Assembly: GCF_002237445.1 (NCBI RefSeq) | Contig: NZ_CP022527.1 | Coordinates: forward strand, 1,488,001 to 1,552,000 | DNA: 64,000 nt | Direction of reading: 5' to 3' | DNA from: Neisseria sp. KEM232 | GTDB taxonomy: Bacteria; Pseudomonadota; Gammaproteobacteria; Burkholderiales; Neisseriaceae | Shown here: in pieces, positions 49,930-57,310 of the stretch | How the letters are laid out: every line of letters begins with the position of its first letter | Position numbering within the stretch: the first letter of the stretch is position 1 | The notes under the pieces: generated by a model | The model's input: the letters and a program-made list of their open reading frames with translations, nothing else | Databases searched by the model: none | Told to the model about the DNA's origin: nothing | Made by a program: the position numbers and the translations under genes

Positions 49930-50388
49930 TTAGCGGAAGCGGCCGCCTTTACCCTTGCCTTTTCCTTTGCGCTGCTGCGCCTGCATTTCCTGCATGGCTT
50001 TGATTTGCGCCTGACGGTTTTTGGCGTTGAAGGGCGAGGTTTCTTTGAAGAATTTGTGCGCTTCTTCGGGCGGGCAGTTGTTGTTGGCCATGCAGTAGAT
50101 GAGCACGGCGTCTTTCTGCGCCTGGCCGCCGCTGTTGTACATGCGGCGCAGGTCGGCGGGATTGATGCGGCCGCTTTCGGGGTCGATGTTGAAGGATTTG
50201 AGGCGGTCGGCAAACTGTTTGCGCTGGCGTTTCACCGCCCACACGGCGAGCAGGGCAATGATAGCGGCGGCAAGCAGCACGCTTAACACGGCCACCCACC
50301 AGCGCACGCCGAAGAGGATGAGGATGCCGGTGATGACGGCGGCGATGATGGAGATGCGGATGGCGGGTTTGACAAACATCGGGTTCAT
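49930..50388 (-). CDS. Membrane-anchored protein with a basic tail, unknown function
   Basis: The 152-residue protein has two adjacent hydrophobic spans (residues about 10-30 and 32-52, ISIIAAVITGILILFGV and VAVLSVLLAAAIIALLAVWAV), then a soluble part with a Cys (CMANNNCPPEEAHKFF) and a basic Lys/Gly/Arg tail (QQRKGKGKGKGGRFR). No named family is recognised. The basic tail could bind nucleic acid or anionic lipid. It lies between holA and the DUF1841 gene on the same strand. Confidence 0.72.
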   Translation of the reverse strand: MNPMFVKPAIRISIIAAVITGILILFGVRWWVAVLSVLLAAAIIALLAVWAVKRQRKQFADRLKSFNIDPESGRINPADLRRMYNSGGQAQKDAVLIYCMANNNCPPEEAHKFFKETSPFNAKNRQAQIKAMQEMQAQQRKGKGKGKGGRFR

Positions 50389-50535
50389 GGCGTTTCTCTT
50401 TATTGGTGTTTTGCAAAGGGCGGATTGTAAACCGAAACTGACATTCGGCGCATCTTTCTTAACGCGGCGCGAAGCGGTTTGCCATGCGTTTCAGACGGCC
50501 TCAGCCGGTGCGGCGATGGCGGGCATCAATGCGCT

Positions 50536-51537
50536 CTAAGCGGCTAAAGCGCAAACCGTCTGGCGGAAGGCCGCCCAGGCGTCGCCCGTTTCCGCGCCTT
50601 TGATGATGCGGTCGGTGCGGGCGCATTCCTGTAAGGCGGCGATGAGGCGGGTGATGCCGATGCGGCGGGCAGCCTGCGGCGCGAGGGTTTGCTTGTCGCC
50701 CCACAGGCGCAGGCTGCCGCGCACGGCCTGCACGCTCTGCCCCTGTTTCAGGGCGGCGGTGAGGCGGATGAGGGTGCGGATGTCTTCAGCCAGCACCCAC
50801 AGCAGCAAAACAGGTTCTTCGCCTTCGGCTGCCAAACCTTCGAGCAGCCTGACGGTGCGCGCGGCGTCGCCGCCCATCCATGCGGCCGACAGTTGGAAAA
50901 CGTCGAAACGGGCGACGTTGGCCACGGCCTGTTCCGCTTCGGCCATACCGACGGTGTGTCCCGGCGGATAGAGCAGGGCGAGTTTGTCGATTTCCTGTTT
51001 GGCGGCCAAAAGGTTGCCTTCGACGCGTTCGGCGAACAGGGCGAGGGCGTCGGCTTCGATGTCGAGATTTTGCGCTTTCAGACGGCCTTTGATCCACGCG
51101 GGCAGGGTGTGGCCGGACACGGCTTTGGCTTCGTAGACGCTGCCGTGTTTGGCGAGGGCGGCAAACCATTTGGCCTGCGTCTGCGCTTTTTCCAGCTTGG
51201 GCAGCAGAACGAGGGTAACGGTGTCCTCGGGCAGGTTTTCCGCCAGCTTTTGCAGGGTGTCGCCGCCCGCTTTGCCCGGTTTGCCGTTCGGAATGTGGAT
51301 TTCCAGCAGTTTCAAATCGGCGAAGAGGCCGATGCTGTTGGCGGACGACAGGATTTCGTCCCAGTCGGCGGCGGTTTCCGGCGTGTATGACTCGCGGTTG
51401 AGATAGCCCTGTTTTTTCGCGGCGGCGCGCAGGGTGTCGAGGGCTTCGACGCGCAGCAGGTCTTCTTCGCCGTGGATAAGGCAGAGGGGCGGCAGGGGGG
51501 TGTCGGGGGTGAGGGTTTCGATGTTTTGTACGGGCAT
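50536..51537 (-). CDS. holA: DNA polymerase III subunit delta
   Basis: The 333-residue protein matches HolA: PLCLIHGEEDLLRVEALDTLRAAAKKQG at the start, VTLVLLPKLEKAQTQAKWF, a FAERVEGNLLAAKQEIDKLALLYP segment and the C-terminal collar domain (LLLWVLAEDIRTLIRL). Delta opens the sliding clamp in the clamp-loader. It follows lptE by 79 bases on the same strand, the usual lptE-holA order of proteobacteria. An uptake sequence encodes GRLK in-frame. Confidence 0.94.
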   Translation of the reverse strand: MPVQNIETLTPDTPLPPLCLIHGEEDLLRVEALDTLRAAAKKQGYLNRESYTPETAADWDEILSSANSIGLFADLKLLEIHIPNGKPGKAGGDTLQKLAENLPEDTVTLVLLPKLEKAQTQAKWFAALAKHGSVYEAKAVSGHTLPAWIKGRLKAQNLDIEADALALFAERVEGNLLAAKQEIDKLALLYPPGHTVGMAEAEQAVANVARFDVFQLSAAWMGGDAARTVRLLEGLAAEGEEPVLLLWVLAEDIRTLIRLTAALKQGQSVQAVRGSLRLWGDKQTLAPQAARRIGITRLIAALQECARTDRIIKGAETGDAWAAFRQTVCALAA

Positions 51538-51616
51538 GGCGCAAATCGGATGTGCTTTCAGACGGCCTCCGAAGAAAGAAGGCCGTCTGAAAAACGGGAA
51601 AAACGGAAAATGGCGC

Positions 51617-52084
51617 TCAATGGGGCAGGAAGGAGAGGCGGCGGACGATCTGCTGCGCCGCGTCTTCGGCCATTTCGTTGCGGATCATGGTTTCCTCTTC
51701 CTGTTTGCCCAGCACTTCGCTGTCGGCATATTCGAGGGTGCGGCGCACTTCCACCACAATGGGCGTGCCTTCAGCCTTGCCGTTGCGGTAAACCTGCGCC
51801 TGCGCTTTGAGCGCCAGGCGGTATTCGCTGACGAGGGCGGCGCGGGTGATGGTGAGTACGTCTTTCTGTGTTTCGACGTTTTCCACTTTCAACACGGCCT
51901 GCGCGGCGGCGGCGGAAGCGGGCGTGCCATCGGAGCGGCGCAGGGCGTTTTCCAGCGGGCGTTGCAGCTCTGCGCCTTCGATGTGCCAGGTTTGGTAGGG
52001 CAGGCGGTCGTAGGTTTGCGTGCCTTTGAGGTGGAAGCCGCAGGCGGCGGGAAGCAGGGCGGCGGCGAGCAGGAGTTTTTTCAT
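51617..52084 (-). CDS. lptE: LPS-assembly lipoprotein LptE
   Basis: ATG 52084 (MKKLLLAAALLPAAC) begins a lipoprotein signal with the lipidated Cys15; an upstream frame adds only MCRRRGTT and is unlikely. The 155-residue protein starts GFHLKGTQTYDRLPYQTWHIEG after the Cys, the LptE/RlpB pattern, and has TRTLEYADSEVLGKQEEETMIRNEMAEDAAQQIVRRL near the end (R/RTLEY and the EE segment are typical). It plugs LptD and helps deliver LPS to the surface. Confidence 0.92.
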   Translation of the reverse strand: MKKLLLAAALLPAACGFHLKGTQTYDRLPYQTWHIEGAELQRPLENALRRSDGTPASAAAAQAVLKVENVETQKDVLTITRAALVSEYRLALKAQAQVYRNGKAEGTPIVVEVRRTLEYADSEVLGKQEEETMIRNEMAEDAAQQIVRRLSFLPH

Positions 52085-52219
52085 CGTTGTTCCTCGGCGG
52101 CGGCACAAAGGCCGTCTGAAAGCGGAGGCCGTCTGAAAACAGGCGACGTTGCGGTATGCGCGTTTGCGGGTATGGCGGCGGGAGGCCGTTGCCGCCTATG
52201 CGGGATGGGGTTTCTGAAA

Positions 52220-52578
52220 GGGGCTGTACTAGATAAGCCCTAAATTTCACACCACCGACGCAGCACTTTAAGCTGCTCGGAGGGTGTGCCAAAGTTAAAA
52301 CGGAACTCGCATTCTTTCAAGAAAAGCGGGAAAGATTTACGGTCGATTCCATTGTATTTGCGCAGTACGCGCTTTGCCTGATTCCAGAAATTTTCAATGC
52401 CGTTGATATGGTTCTGTCTGTCGGCAAACAGCTTGCTGTGATTAATATCGGCGGCCGAACGGGCAGTAACTTCGAGTACAAAAAACTGAAGCAGTTTCTT
52501 TTGAATACTCTTTTTTAGTTTACAACGGGTTATCTTCATTTTTGCAGTCTGACATGACTGCTTATCTAGTACAGCCCC
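52220..52578. mobile_element. IS1016-type (IS1595 family) element, internally deleted, both ends intact
   Basis: The 359-bp element has perfect 18-bp inverted ends (GGGGCTGTACTAGATAAG and its complement). Both ends are bordered by the same 8 bases, TTCTGAAA (52212-52219 and 52579-52586), an 8-bp target duplication as expected for this family. Full copies are about twice as long; the centre of the transposase gene is gone. It should be immobile alone but could be moved by a transposase in trans. Confidence 0.9.
52240..52539 (-). pseudogene. IS1016 transposase with an internal in-frame deletion
   Basis: The frame reads MKITRCKLKKSIQKKLLQFF ... TARSAADI and then joins directly to INHSKLFADRQNHINGIENF ... 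RRWCEI, 99 residues in all. The first part is the N-terminus of IS1016 transposase and the second its C-terminus with the catalytic Glu region (GIENFWNQAKR). The middle, with the remaining DDE acidic residues (about 110-120 codons), is absent, yet the frame is kept. It cannot be an active transposase. Confidence 0.88.
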
Positions 52579-52751
52579 TTCTGAAAAAGCGGACGGGGTT
52601 TGCGGGTCGGGCGCAGCAGCCGTTTCAGACGGCCTGCGGCGCAAGGCGGCATTCTACCGCAGAATGCGGCGGGCGGCTGAGGCCGTTTCCGCCTGCGGAA
52701 TGGCGTTTCTGAAAGCGAAACTAAAACGGGGGCGGACAGGGAAAAGCGGTT

Positions 52752-53342
52752 TCAGGCGTCTTCCGTTTCTTCTTCCGCACCGTTATCCGCACCGGCCGCC
52801 TGCGGCAGTTCGGGCAGGACGAGTTCGCCCAGCTCGGTAAGCGGCGGGAGCTGTTCGAGGGAATCGAGCTGCAAGTCGGCGAGGAAGGCGGGCGTGGTTG
52901 CCCACAGGGCGGGGCGGCCGACGGTGTCGCGCTGGCCGATGGTTTCTATCCAGCCGCGGTCGAGCAGGGTCTGCATCACATTTTGCGAAACGGCAACGCC
53001 GCGTATGCCTTCGATGTCGCCGCGCGTGACGGGCTGCTGGTAGGCGATGATGGCCAGGGTTTCCATCACGGCGCGGGAGTAGCGCGGGCTGCGCGTTTCC
53101 TGCAAAGCGCCCAGCCGCGCGAAGGCGGCGGGGGCGATTTGGAAACGCCAGCCCTCGCCGCTGTGAACCAGTTGCAGGGCGCGGTTCTGCCAGCGGGCTT
53201 TGAGGCTGCCGAGCACGTCGATGAGTTTGTCCTGCGACAGGGGCGGGTCGCACAGTTTGCGCAGGGCTTTTTCGCCGAGCGGTTCGGACTGGGTGAGCAG
53301 GGCGGCTTCGATGAGGGCGTCGGGCGGGAGGGTGTCGGTCAT
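52752..53342 (-). CDS. scpB: Segregation and condensation protein B
   Basis: The 196-residue protein shows the ScpB winged-helix pattern: LIEAALLTQSEPLGEKALRKL, SRAVMETLAIIAYQQPVTRGDIEGIRGVAVSQNVMQTLLDRGWIETIG and VGRPALWATTPAFLADL. With ScpA and SMC it forms the condensin complex. Its start overlaps the recO stop by four bases (ATGA), so the two are coupled. ScpA is not next to it here. The C-terminus is acidic (EEETEDA). Confidence 0.94.
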   Translation of the reverse strand: MTDTLPPDALIEAALLTQSEPLGEKALRKLCDPPLSQDKLIDVLGSLKARWQNRALQLVHSGEGWRFQIAPAAFARLGALQETRSPRYSRAVMETLAIIAYQQPVTRGDIEGIRGVAVSQNVMQTLLDRGWIETIGQRDTVGRPALWATTPAFLADLQLDSLEQLPPLTELGELVLPELPQAAGADNGAEEETEDA

Positions 53343-54145
53343 GGCTGTGTGTCGGTGTCGGCGGTTTTTTCAGACGGCCTTTCGGGCTGCGGGAGGCCGT
53401 CTGAAAAGGCGGTTTGGAAGGTTTGCAGCTGTTGCAGGACGCGGCGCGACTGTATGCCTTCGGGCAGGCGGAAGTCGAGCAGCAGACGGGTGATTTTCAG
53501 CGCCTGCTGCTGTGCGGCGCCGCTGTCGAACACGCCTTCGCGCAGCTGCAATAGGGCGCTGCCTGCGGCGGTGACGGCGGTTTTGCCGTCGGCGCGGGTG
53601 TCGGGCGGAACGGGCTGCGGCGGCTGTTCGGGTTCGATAAGGTAGTGCGCCTGTGCGCTGACGGGCTTGCCGCCGATGTCGTATTCGAGATCGGGCGCGT
53701 AGCCCAGTTCGCTTAAAAGCTGCCACTCGAAGCGGCGCAGGGCGGCGGTGTGGGCGGCTTGGGTGCAGACGGCGGCAAGGGCTTGGTCGAGGGCGTCGTA
53801 GAGGCGCGGGTGCGGGTCTTCGCGGGCGGTGAGTTTGAGGACGAGTTCGTTGAGGTAGAGGCCGCTGAACAGGGCGCGCCCCTGCGGCTGCGGGCGGCCG
53901 CCCAGCCATTCGGCGCGGTGCAGGGTTTTGAGTTCGGCGCTGCCGTACCACGATACGCTGACGGGCACGAAGGGAACGAGTACGCCGCGCAGCTCGCTCT
54001 GGCGTTTGCGCGCGCTGCGGGCAATCAGGGCGACGCGGCCGTAGCGGCGGCTGTACATTTCGAGCCGCAGGCTGCTTTCGCGCCACGGGGCGGCTGAGAG
54101 CAGGAAGGCGGGTTCGTGGTTGATGCGGCTGTTTTTGTCGGACAT
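53339..54145 (-). CDS. recO: DNA repair protein RecO
   Basis: The 268-residue protein has the RecO OB-fold N-terminus (AFLLSAAPWRESSLRLEMYSRRYGRVALIARSARK), PFVPVSVSWYGSAELKTLHRAEW, and the helical centre with LYLNELVLKLTAREDPHPRLYDALDQAL and FEWQLLSELGYAPDLEYD. It loads RecA on gaps together with RecR. The end carries uptake sequences that add PSEKTADTDTQP. It overlaps scpB and is preceded by a DUS-pair terminator. Confidence 0.93.
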   Translation of the reverse strand: MSDKNSRINHEPAFLLSAAPWRESSLRLEMYSRRYGRVALIARSARKRQSELRGVLVPFVPVSVSWYGSAELKTLHRAEWLGGRPQPQGRALFSGLYLNELVLKLTAREDPHPRLYDALDQALAAVCTQAAHTAALRRFEWQLLSELGYAPDLEYDIGGKPVSAQAHYLIEPEQPPQPVPPDTRADGKTAVTAAGSALLQLREGVFDSGAAQQQALKITRLLLDFRLPEGIQSRRVLQQLQTFQTAFSDGLPQPERPSEKTADTDTQP

Positions 54146-54159
54146 GGTGGGGAATGCGA

Positions 54160-54213
54160 GAGGCCGTCTGAAAAAGCGCTGCCGGTTTGGGCAGGCGCTT
54201 TTTCAGACGGCCT
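54160..54213. terminator. DUS inverted-repeat terminator between the 54221 gene and recO
   Basis: GAGGCCGTCTGAAAAAGCGC and GCGCTTTTTCAGACGGCC form a 19-bp stem with the loop TGCCGGTTTGGGCAG partly paired, after the stop of the 54221-54928 gene. Confidence 0.8.
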
Positions 54214-54220
54214 TTGCCGT

Positions 54221-54928
54221 TTATTTTTTGCTGTATTTGACGTCGTATTTCAATTCGGTCAGCACGTTTTTCAGGTTGTAGTCGAGGATGTCTTTCACCA
54301 AATCGGGCATTTCGCTCTGCACGGCCTGATAAAGCTGCTGGTTGAGATTGGCGGCCTGGCGGGTGATGGCGGTGCGTACCAGGCCGTTGACGGCGTCGGT
54401 CAGGTGCGGCATCAGGCGGTGCAGCAGGCGCTCCACCAGCTCCTGTTCCGAAAGGCAGAACACGGGGCGGGAGGCGGGCACGCCCTGCGGGTCGAGAACG
54501 TTGACGCTGACGGGGATGTCCTGCGGGCTGAATGCAGCGATGGTTTCGCCGTCTTTTTCGCCCTCTGTGTCGCTTTGCGCCTGCGGCGCGGCATGATGTT
54601 TCGGGTTGAACCAGACGGTTTGTCTGTCGAGTACGTTTTGCGTTTTGACATTGCCCTGCAGGGCATTTTGCGCGTTCAGCCAGTCTTCTTCGAGCAGCAC
54701 GGTGGCGTCGGTTTCCGTCAGCTCGCCCGCCAGCGCCGCGTTGTGGCGGTTTTGCCAGTTTTTCAGATAGTTTTGCAGGATTTGCTTTTTGTATTCGGCA
54801 TGCGCACGGTGGTTTTTCGGCGCGGCATTCTGCACGGGCGCGGCGGCTTCGCCGGCAGGAGCGGGTTTGCCGCGTTTGGCGCGCATCTGCTCCAGTTTTC
54901 TTTCCCATTCGGGCTGATTGTTCGACAT
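54221..54928 (-). CDS. Conserved hypothetical protein with a helical C-terminus
   Basis: The 235-residue product starts SNNQPEWERKLEQMRAKRGKPAP, with a Pro/Ala linker, then a helical segment with charged residues (HAEYKKQILQNYLKNWQNRHNAALAG). A middle (LNAQNALQGNVKTQNVLDRQTVWFNPKHH) and a final helix-rich domain (ELVERLLHRLMPHLTDAVNGLVRTAI) follow. There is no signal peptide or membrane span, so it is cytoplasmic. I recognise no family; the gene is divergent from the 54996 gene, from which it is separated by a TATAAT box. Confidence 0.72.
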   Translation of the reverse strand: MSNNQPEWERKLEQMRAKRGKPAPAGEAAAPVQNAAPKNHRAHAEYKKQILQNYLKNWQNRHNAALAGELTETDATVLLEEDWLNAQNALQGNVKTQNVLDRQTVWFNPKHHAAPQAQSDTEGEKDGETIAAFSPQDIPVSVNVLDPQGVPASRPVFCLSEQELVERLLHRLMPHLTDAVNGLVRTAITRQAANLNQQLYQAVQSEMPDLVKDILDYNLKNVLTELKYDVKYSKK

Positions 54929-54995
54929 GGTTATCTTCGGCGGTACGGCTTATAATGCGCGCCATTTTAACAGAAAACCGCGAAAGGTTCGGACG

Positions 54996-55244
54996 ATGGC
55001 AGACATCGAACAGCGTTTGGAATATTTGGAAGAAGCCAACGAGGCGCTGCGTATGCAGAACCGCGTTTTGGCCGTGGCCTTCAAAGGCCTGCTGCGCGGC
55101 CTGCCGGCGGAAACGGCGCAAAACGTGGTCGAATCCGTGCAGCTTGCCTTTGAAGACGAACTCGACCGCCTGGCCTACGAAGACAGCCCGCATGTGGATT
55201 TGTTCCACGATGTGACTTATGCCTTTTTCCGTGAAAAAGAGTAA
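54996..55244 (+). CDS. Short coiled-coil protein, unknown function
   Basis: ATG 54996 gives 82 residues. The start (MADIEQRLEYLEEANEALRMQN) is a heptad coiled coil, followed by AFKGLLRGLPAETAQNVVESVQLAFEDELDRL and an acidic end (FFREKE). It has the size and start of SlyX-like proteins but does not match SlyX well. TATAAT at 54951-54956 is a likely promoter. The substrate-binding gene follows 60 bases later and may share the transcript. Confidence 0.72.
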   Translation: MADIEQRLEYLEEANEALRMQNRVLAVAFKGLLRGLPAETAQNVVESVQLAFEDELDRLAYEDSPHVDLFHDVTYAFFREKE

Positions 55245-55304
55245 ATTCGTGATAAACTCGCGCCCTAATCAGAAAACGACCGAAAAATCGAAAGGAACCG
55301 GATT

Positions 55305-56111
55305 ATGAAACCCGCAAAAACCAAACTTTTCGCAGCCGTGCTGGCCTGCGCGGCTCTGCTGGCCGGCTGCGGCGGCAGCCAGACTCAAGACCAAAGCCAG
55401 GCTTCCGCCACCGCAGGCGGGCAGGATGCCGGCAAAGTCTACCGCGTTGCTACCAACGCCGAATTTGCCCCGTTTGAGTTTATGGACAGCAATAACAATA
55501 TCCAAGGTTTCGACATCGACCTGATGAACGCCATGGCCAAAGAAGGCGGCTTTAAAGTCGAATACAAACACCAGCCGTGGGACAGCCTGTTTGCCGCGCT
55601 GGGCAACGGCGACGTGGACATCCTTGCCTCCGCCGTCACCATCACCGACGAGCGCAAGCAGGCGATGGATTTCTCCGATCCTTATTACAAAATCACCCAA
55701 GTGATTCTTGTGCCGCAGGGCAAAAACATCAAATCGGCGGAAGACTTGAAAAACGTCAACAAAGTCGGCGTGGTGACCGGCAACACAGGCGACTTGGCCG
55801 CAGGCAAAATCCTCGGCGCCGACAGCAGCAAAATCGCCCGCTTCGAGAACATTACCCTCGTTACCAAAGAGCTGGAAAACGGCGGCCTCGACGCCGTGAT
55901 CAGCGACAGCGCGGTGGTGGCCAACTATGTGAAAAACAACGGCAGCAAAGGCTTCACTATGGTTTCCGTGCCCGATTTCACTGAAGAAAACTACGGTTTT
56001 GCCGTGCGCAAGGGCGATACGCAGACCCAAGCCATGCTCAACGGCGCACTGAAAAAAGTGCGCGAATCGGGCGAGTACGATCAGATTTCTGCCAAATACT
56101 TCGCCAAATAA
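55305..56111 (+). CDS. ABC transporter substrate-binding lipoprotein for polar amino acids
   Basis: The 268-residue protein has a lipoprotein signal with LLAGC (Cys22), a Gln/Ser linker, and a type II periplasmic binding fold: YRVATNAEFAPFEFMDSNNNIQGFDIDLMNAMA, ILASAVTITDERKQAMDFSDPYY, VGVVTGNTGDLAAGKIL and LENGGLDAVISDSAVVANYV. The FEFxD...GFDxD pattern belongs to the amino-acid (ArtJ/HisJ-type) family. No permease or ATPase follows, so its partners lie elsewhere. Ligand class is strong; the exact amino acid is unknown. Confidence 0.93.
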   Translation: MKPAKTKLFAAVLACAALLAGCGGSQTQDQSQASATAGGQDAGKVYRVATNAEFAPFEFMDSNNNIQGFDIDLMNAMAKEGGFKVEYKHQPWDSLFAALGNGDVDILASAVTITDERKQAMDFSDPYYKITQVILVPQGKNIKSAEDLKNVNKVGVVTGNTGDLAAGKILGADSSKIARFENITLVTKELENGGLDAVISDSAVVANYVKNNGSKGFTMVSVPDFTEENYGFAVRKGDTQTQAMLNGALKKVRESGEYDQISAKYFAK

Positions 56112-56128
56112 ACGGGTTTTCCAAACAT

Positions 56129-56165
56129 CAAAAGGCCGGATGCAACGCATTCCGGCCTTTTTTCT
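56129..56165 (+). terminator. Rho-independent terminator after the substrate-binding gene
   Basis: AAAAGGCCGGATGC pairs with GCATTCCGGCCTTTTTT (one mismatch), followed by a T-run. It resembles but is not a DUS pair. Confidence 0.8.
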
Positions 56166-56198
56166 GTGCGGCAGATACGGATTCGGGGATTCGTGCCA

Positions 56199-56231
56199 GG
56201 AGGCCGTCTGAAACCTTTTCAGACGGCCTCC
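56199..56231. terminator. DUS inverted-repeat hairpin after the 56249 gene
   Basis: GGAGGCCGTCTGAAA and TTTTCAGACGGCCTCC form a tight stem on the minus-strand downstream side of the small gene at 56249-56458. Confidence 0.7.
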
Positions 56232-56248
56232 GCCAGCATTTCGCGGGC

Positions 56249-56458
56249 TTAACGCCCGAACAGCTCCGCCACCATCTTCGCCTCCTCCTCCGTATAGCCC
56301 GCGCCGTTGAGTTTGGCGGCGAGGACGAATTCTCCGGTCAAGCCCTGATCGGCGCAGGTTTCCCGCCAGATACGCAGGCGCTCCTTATCGTCGACCTTGT
56401 TTTTCAGACGGCCTATCGCGCGTGCGGCCTGTGCCGCCTGTTCTGTTTTTTTGTCCAT
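56249..56458 (-). CDS. Small hypothetical protein
   Basis: From ATG 56458 the product is 69 residues (MDKKTEQAAQAARAIGRLKNK...); an upstream ATG adds MTRKTD. It is charged and helical, with no signal or membrane span, and ends EEEAKMVAELFGR. An in-frame uptake sequence encodes GRLK. I recognise no family. It is divergent from nrdG, with the NrdR-box region between, so it might be regulated from the same spacer. Support is moderate. Confidence 0.6.
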   Translation of the reverse strand: MDKKTEQAAQAARAIGRLKNKVDDKERLRIWRETCADQGLTGEFVLAAKLNGAGYTEEEAKMVAELFGR

Positions 56459-56588
56459 ATCTGTTTTCCGTGTCATTCGGATGCGCCGACACCGCTTTCA
56501 GACGGCCGCAAACTCTTTATCAATAAAAATAAGCAAATTATAAAATTTACAATCGCTATGGTTGCACCTGCCGATGATGCCGACTAGA

Positions 56589-56636
56589 ATACTACATATA
56601 GTATTCAAATAAGCAAATTCATACTATATATAGTAT
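56589..56636 (+). promoter_or_regulatory. Two tandem NrdR boxes upstream of nrdG-nrdD
   Basis: ATACTACATATAGTAT (56589-56604) and ATACTATATATAGTAT (56621-56636) are near-palindromes matching the NrdR consensus (ACAcTATATATAGtGT type). Their centres are 32 bp apart, three helical turns, the usual arrangement. They lie in an AT-rich patch; the second ends 16 bases before the nrdG ATG. NrdR with ATP/dATP should repress this operon. Confidence 0.85.
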
Positions 56637-56652
56637 TTTAAGGACAACCGTT

Positions 56653-57219
56653 ATGCAGACCCTGAAATTCACCATCGAGCAAATCGTATGGCAGGAAGTG
56701 CCGGGCGAAGTGTCGCTGGCGTTTCTGTTTTCAGGCTGCCAGCTGCGCTGCAAGGGCTGCCATAGCGCGGATACTTGGAAAGTGGGCTTGGGGCAGGAAT
56801 TGACTGTTGAATACCTTAAAGGCCGTCTGAAACGCTATACGGGCTTGATCAGCTGCGTATTGTTTATGGGTGGCGAATGGGTGCCCGATATGCTGGAAAA
56901 AATGCTGCAAACCGTGGCGGCGGCGGGCTTGAAAACGTGTTTGTACACCGGCTTGGAGCGCGAGGAGCTGGAAGCGGTTTCAGACGGCATCATCCCGCTT
57001 TTGACCTATCTGAAAACCGGCCGCTGGGTGATGGAATTGGGCGGCTTGGACAGCCCGACGACCAACCAGAAATTTACCGATTTGCGCACAGGCGAGGTGC
57101 TCAACCATTTGTTCGTTAAAGACAAACCCGCGCCCAACAAAGTGATTCCGATTGCCGCCCCCGCGGCGGCAGCGGCAGGCTTGGCGGAGAACCGCGAAGC
57201 CCTTCTTCAGACGGCCTGA
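56653..57219 (+). CDS. nrdG: Anaerobic ribonucleotide reductase activating protein
   Basis: The 188-residue radical SAM activase has the CxxxCxxC cluster motif SGCQLRCKGCHS (Cys29, Cys33, Cys36). It installs the glycyl radical on NrdD. The start follows AAGGAC. The order nrdG-nrdD is the reverse of E. coli. Uptake sequences encode GRLK and, at the end, LQTA immediately before the TGA stop. The 92-base gap to nrdD contains both DUS dialects. Confidence 0.93.
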   Translation: MQTLKFTIEQIVWQEVPGEVSLAFLFSGCQLRCKGCHSADTWKVGLGQELTVEYLKGRLKRYTGLISCVLFMGGEWVPDMLEKMLQTVAAAGLKTCLYTGLEREELEAVSDGIIPLLTYLKTGRWVMELGGLDSPTTNQKFTDLRTGEVLNHLFVKDKPAPNKVIPIAAPAAAAAGLAENREALLQTA

Positions 57220-57265
57220 ACCGTCTGTTTTCCCCCGTTTTGAGGCTGCCGTCTGAAACCCGCAA

Positions 57266-57277
57266 AGGCAGCCTGAA
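57266..57277 (+). repeat. Kingella-dialect uptake sequence between nrdG and nrdD
   Basis: AGGCAGCCTGAA lies 10 bases after GCTGCCGTCTGAAA (57245-57258), which reads like a fusion of the two dialects. Confidence 0.7.
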
Positions 57278-57310
57278 AACCATTCCAACCCAACTTTAGG
57301 AGGATTTAAC

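Larger units (their letters stand above)
52085..52751. other. Spacer between lptE and scpB holding the IS1016 relic and dRS3-like remnants
   Basis: Apart from the IS relic (52220-52578) the spacer has a DUS pair (52112-52138), a decayed dRS3-like repeat with TGCGGGATGGGGTTTCTGAAA (52198-52219) directly at the left end of the relic, and another near 52684. The IS therefore inserted into or beside a repeat. Confidence 0.6.
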
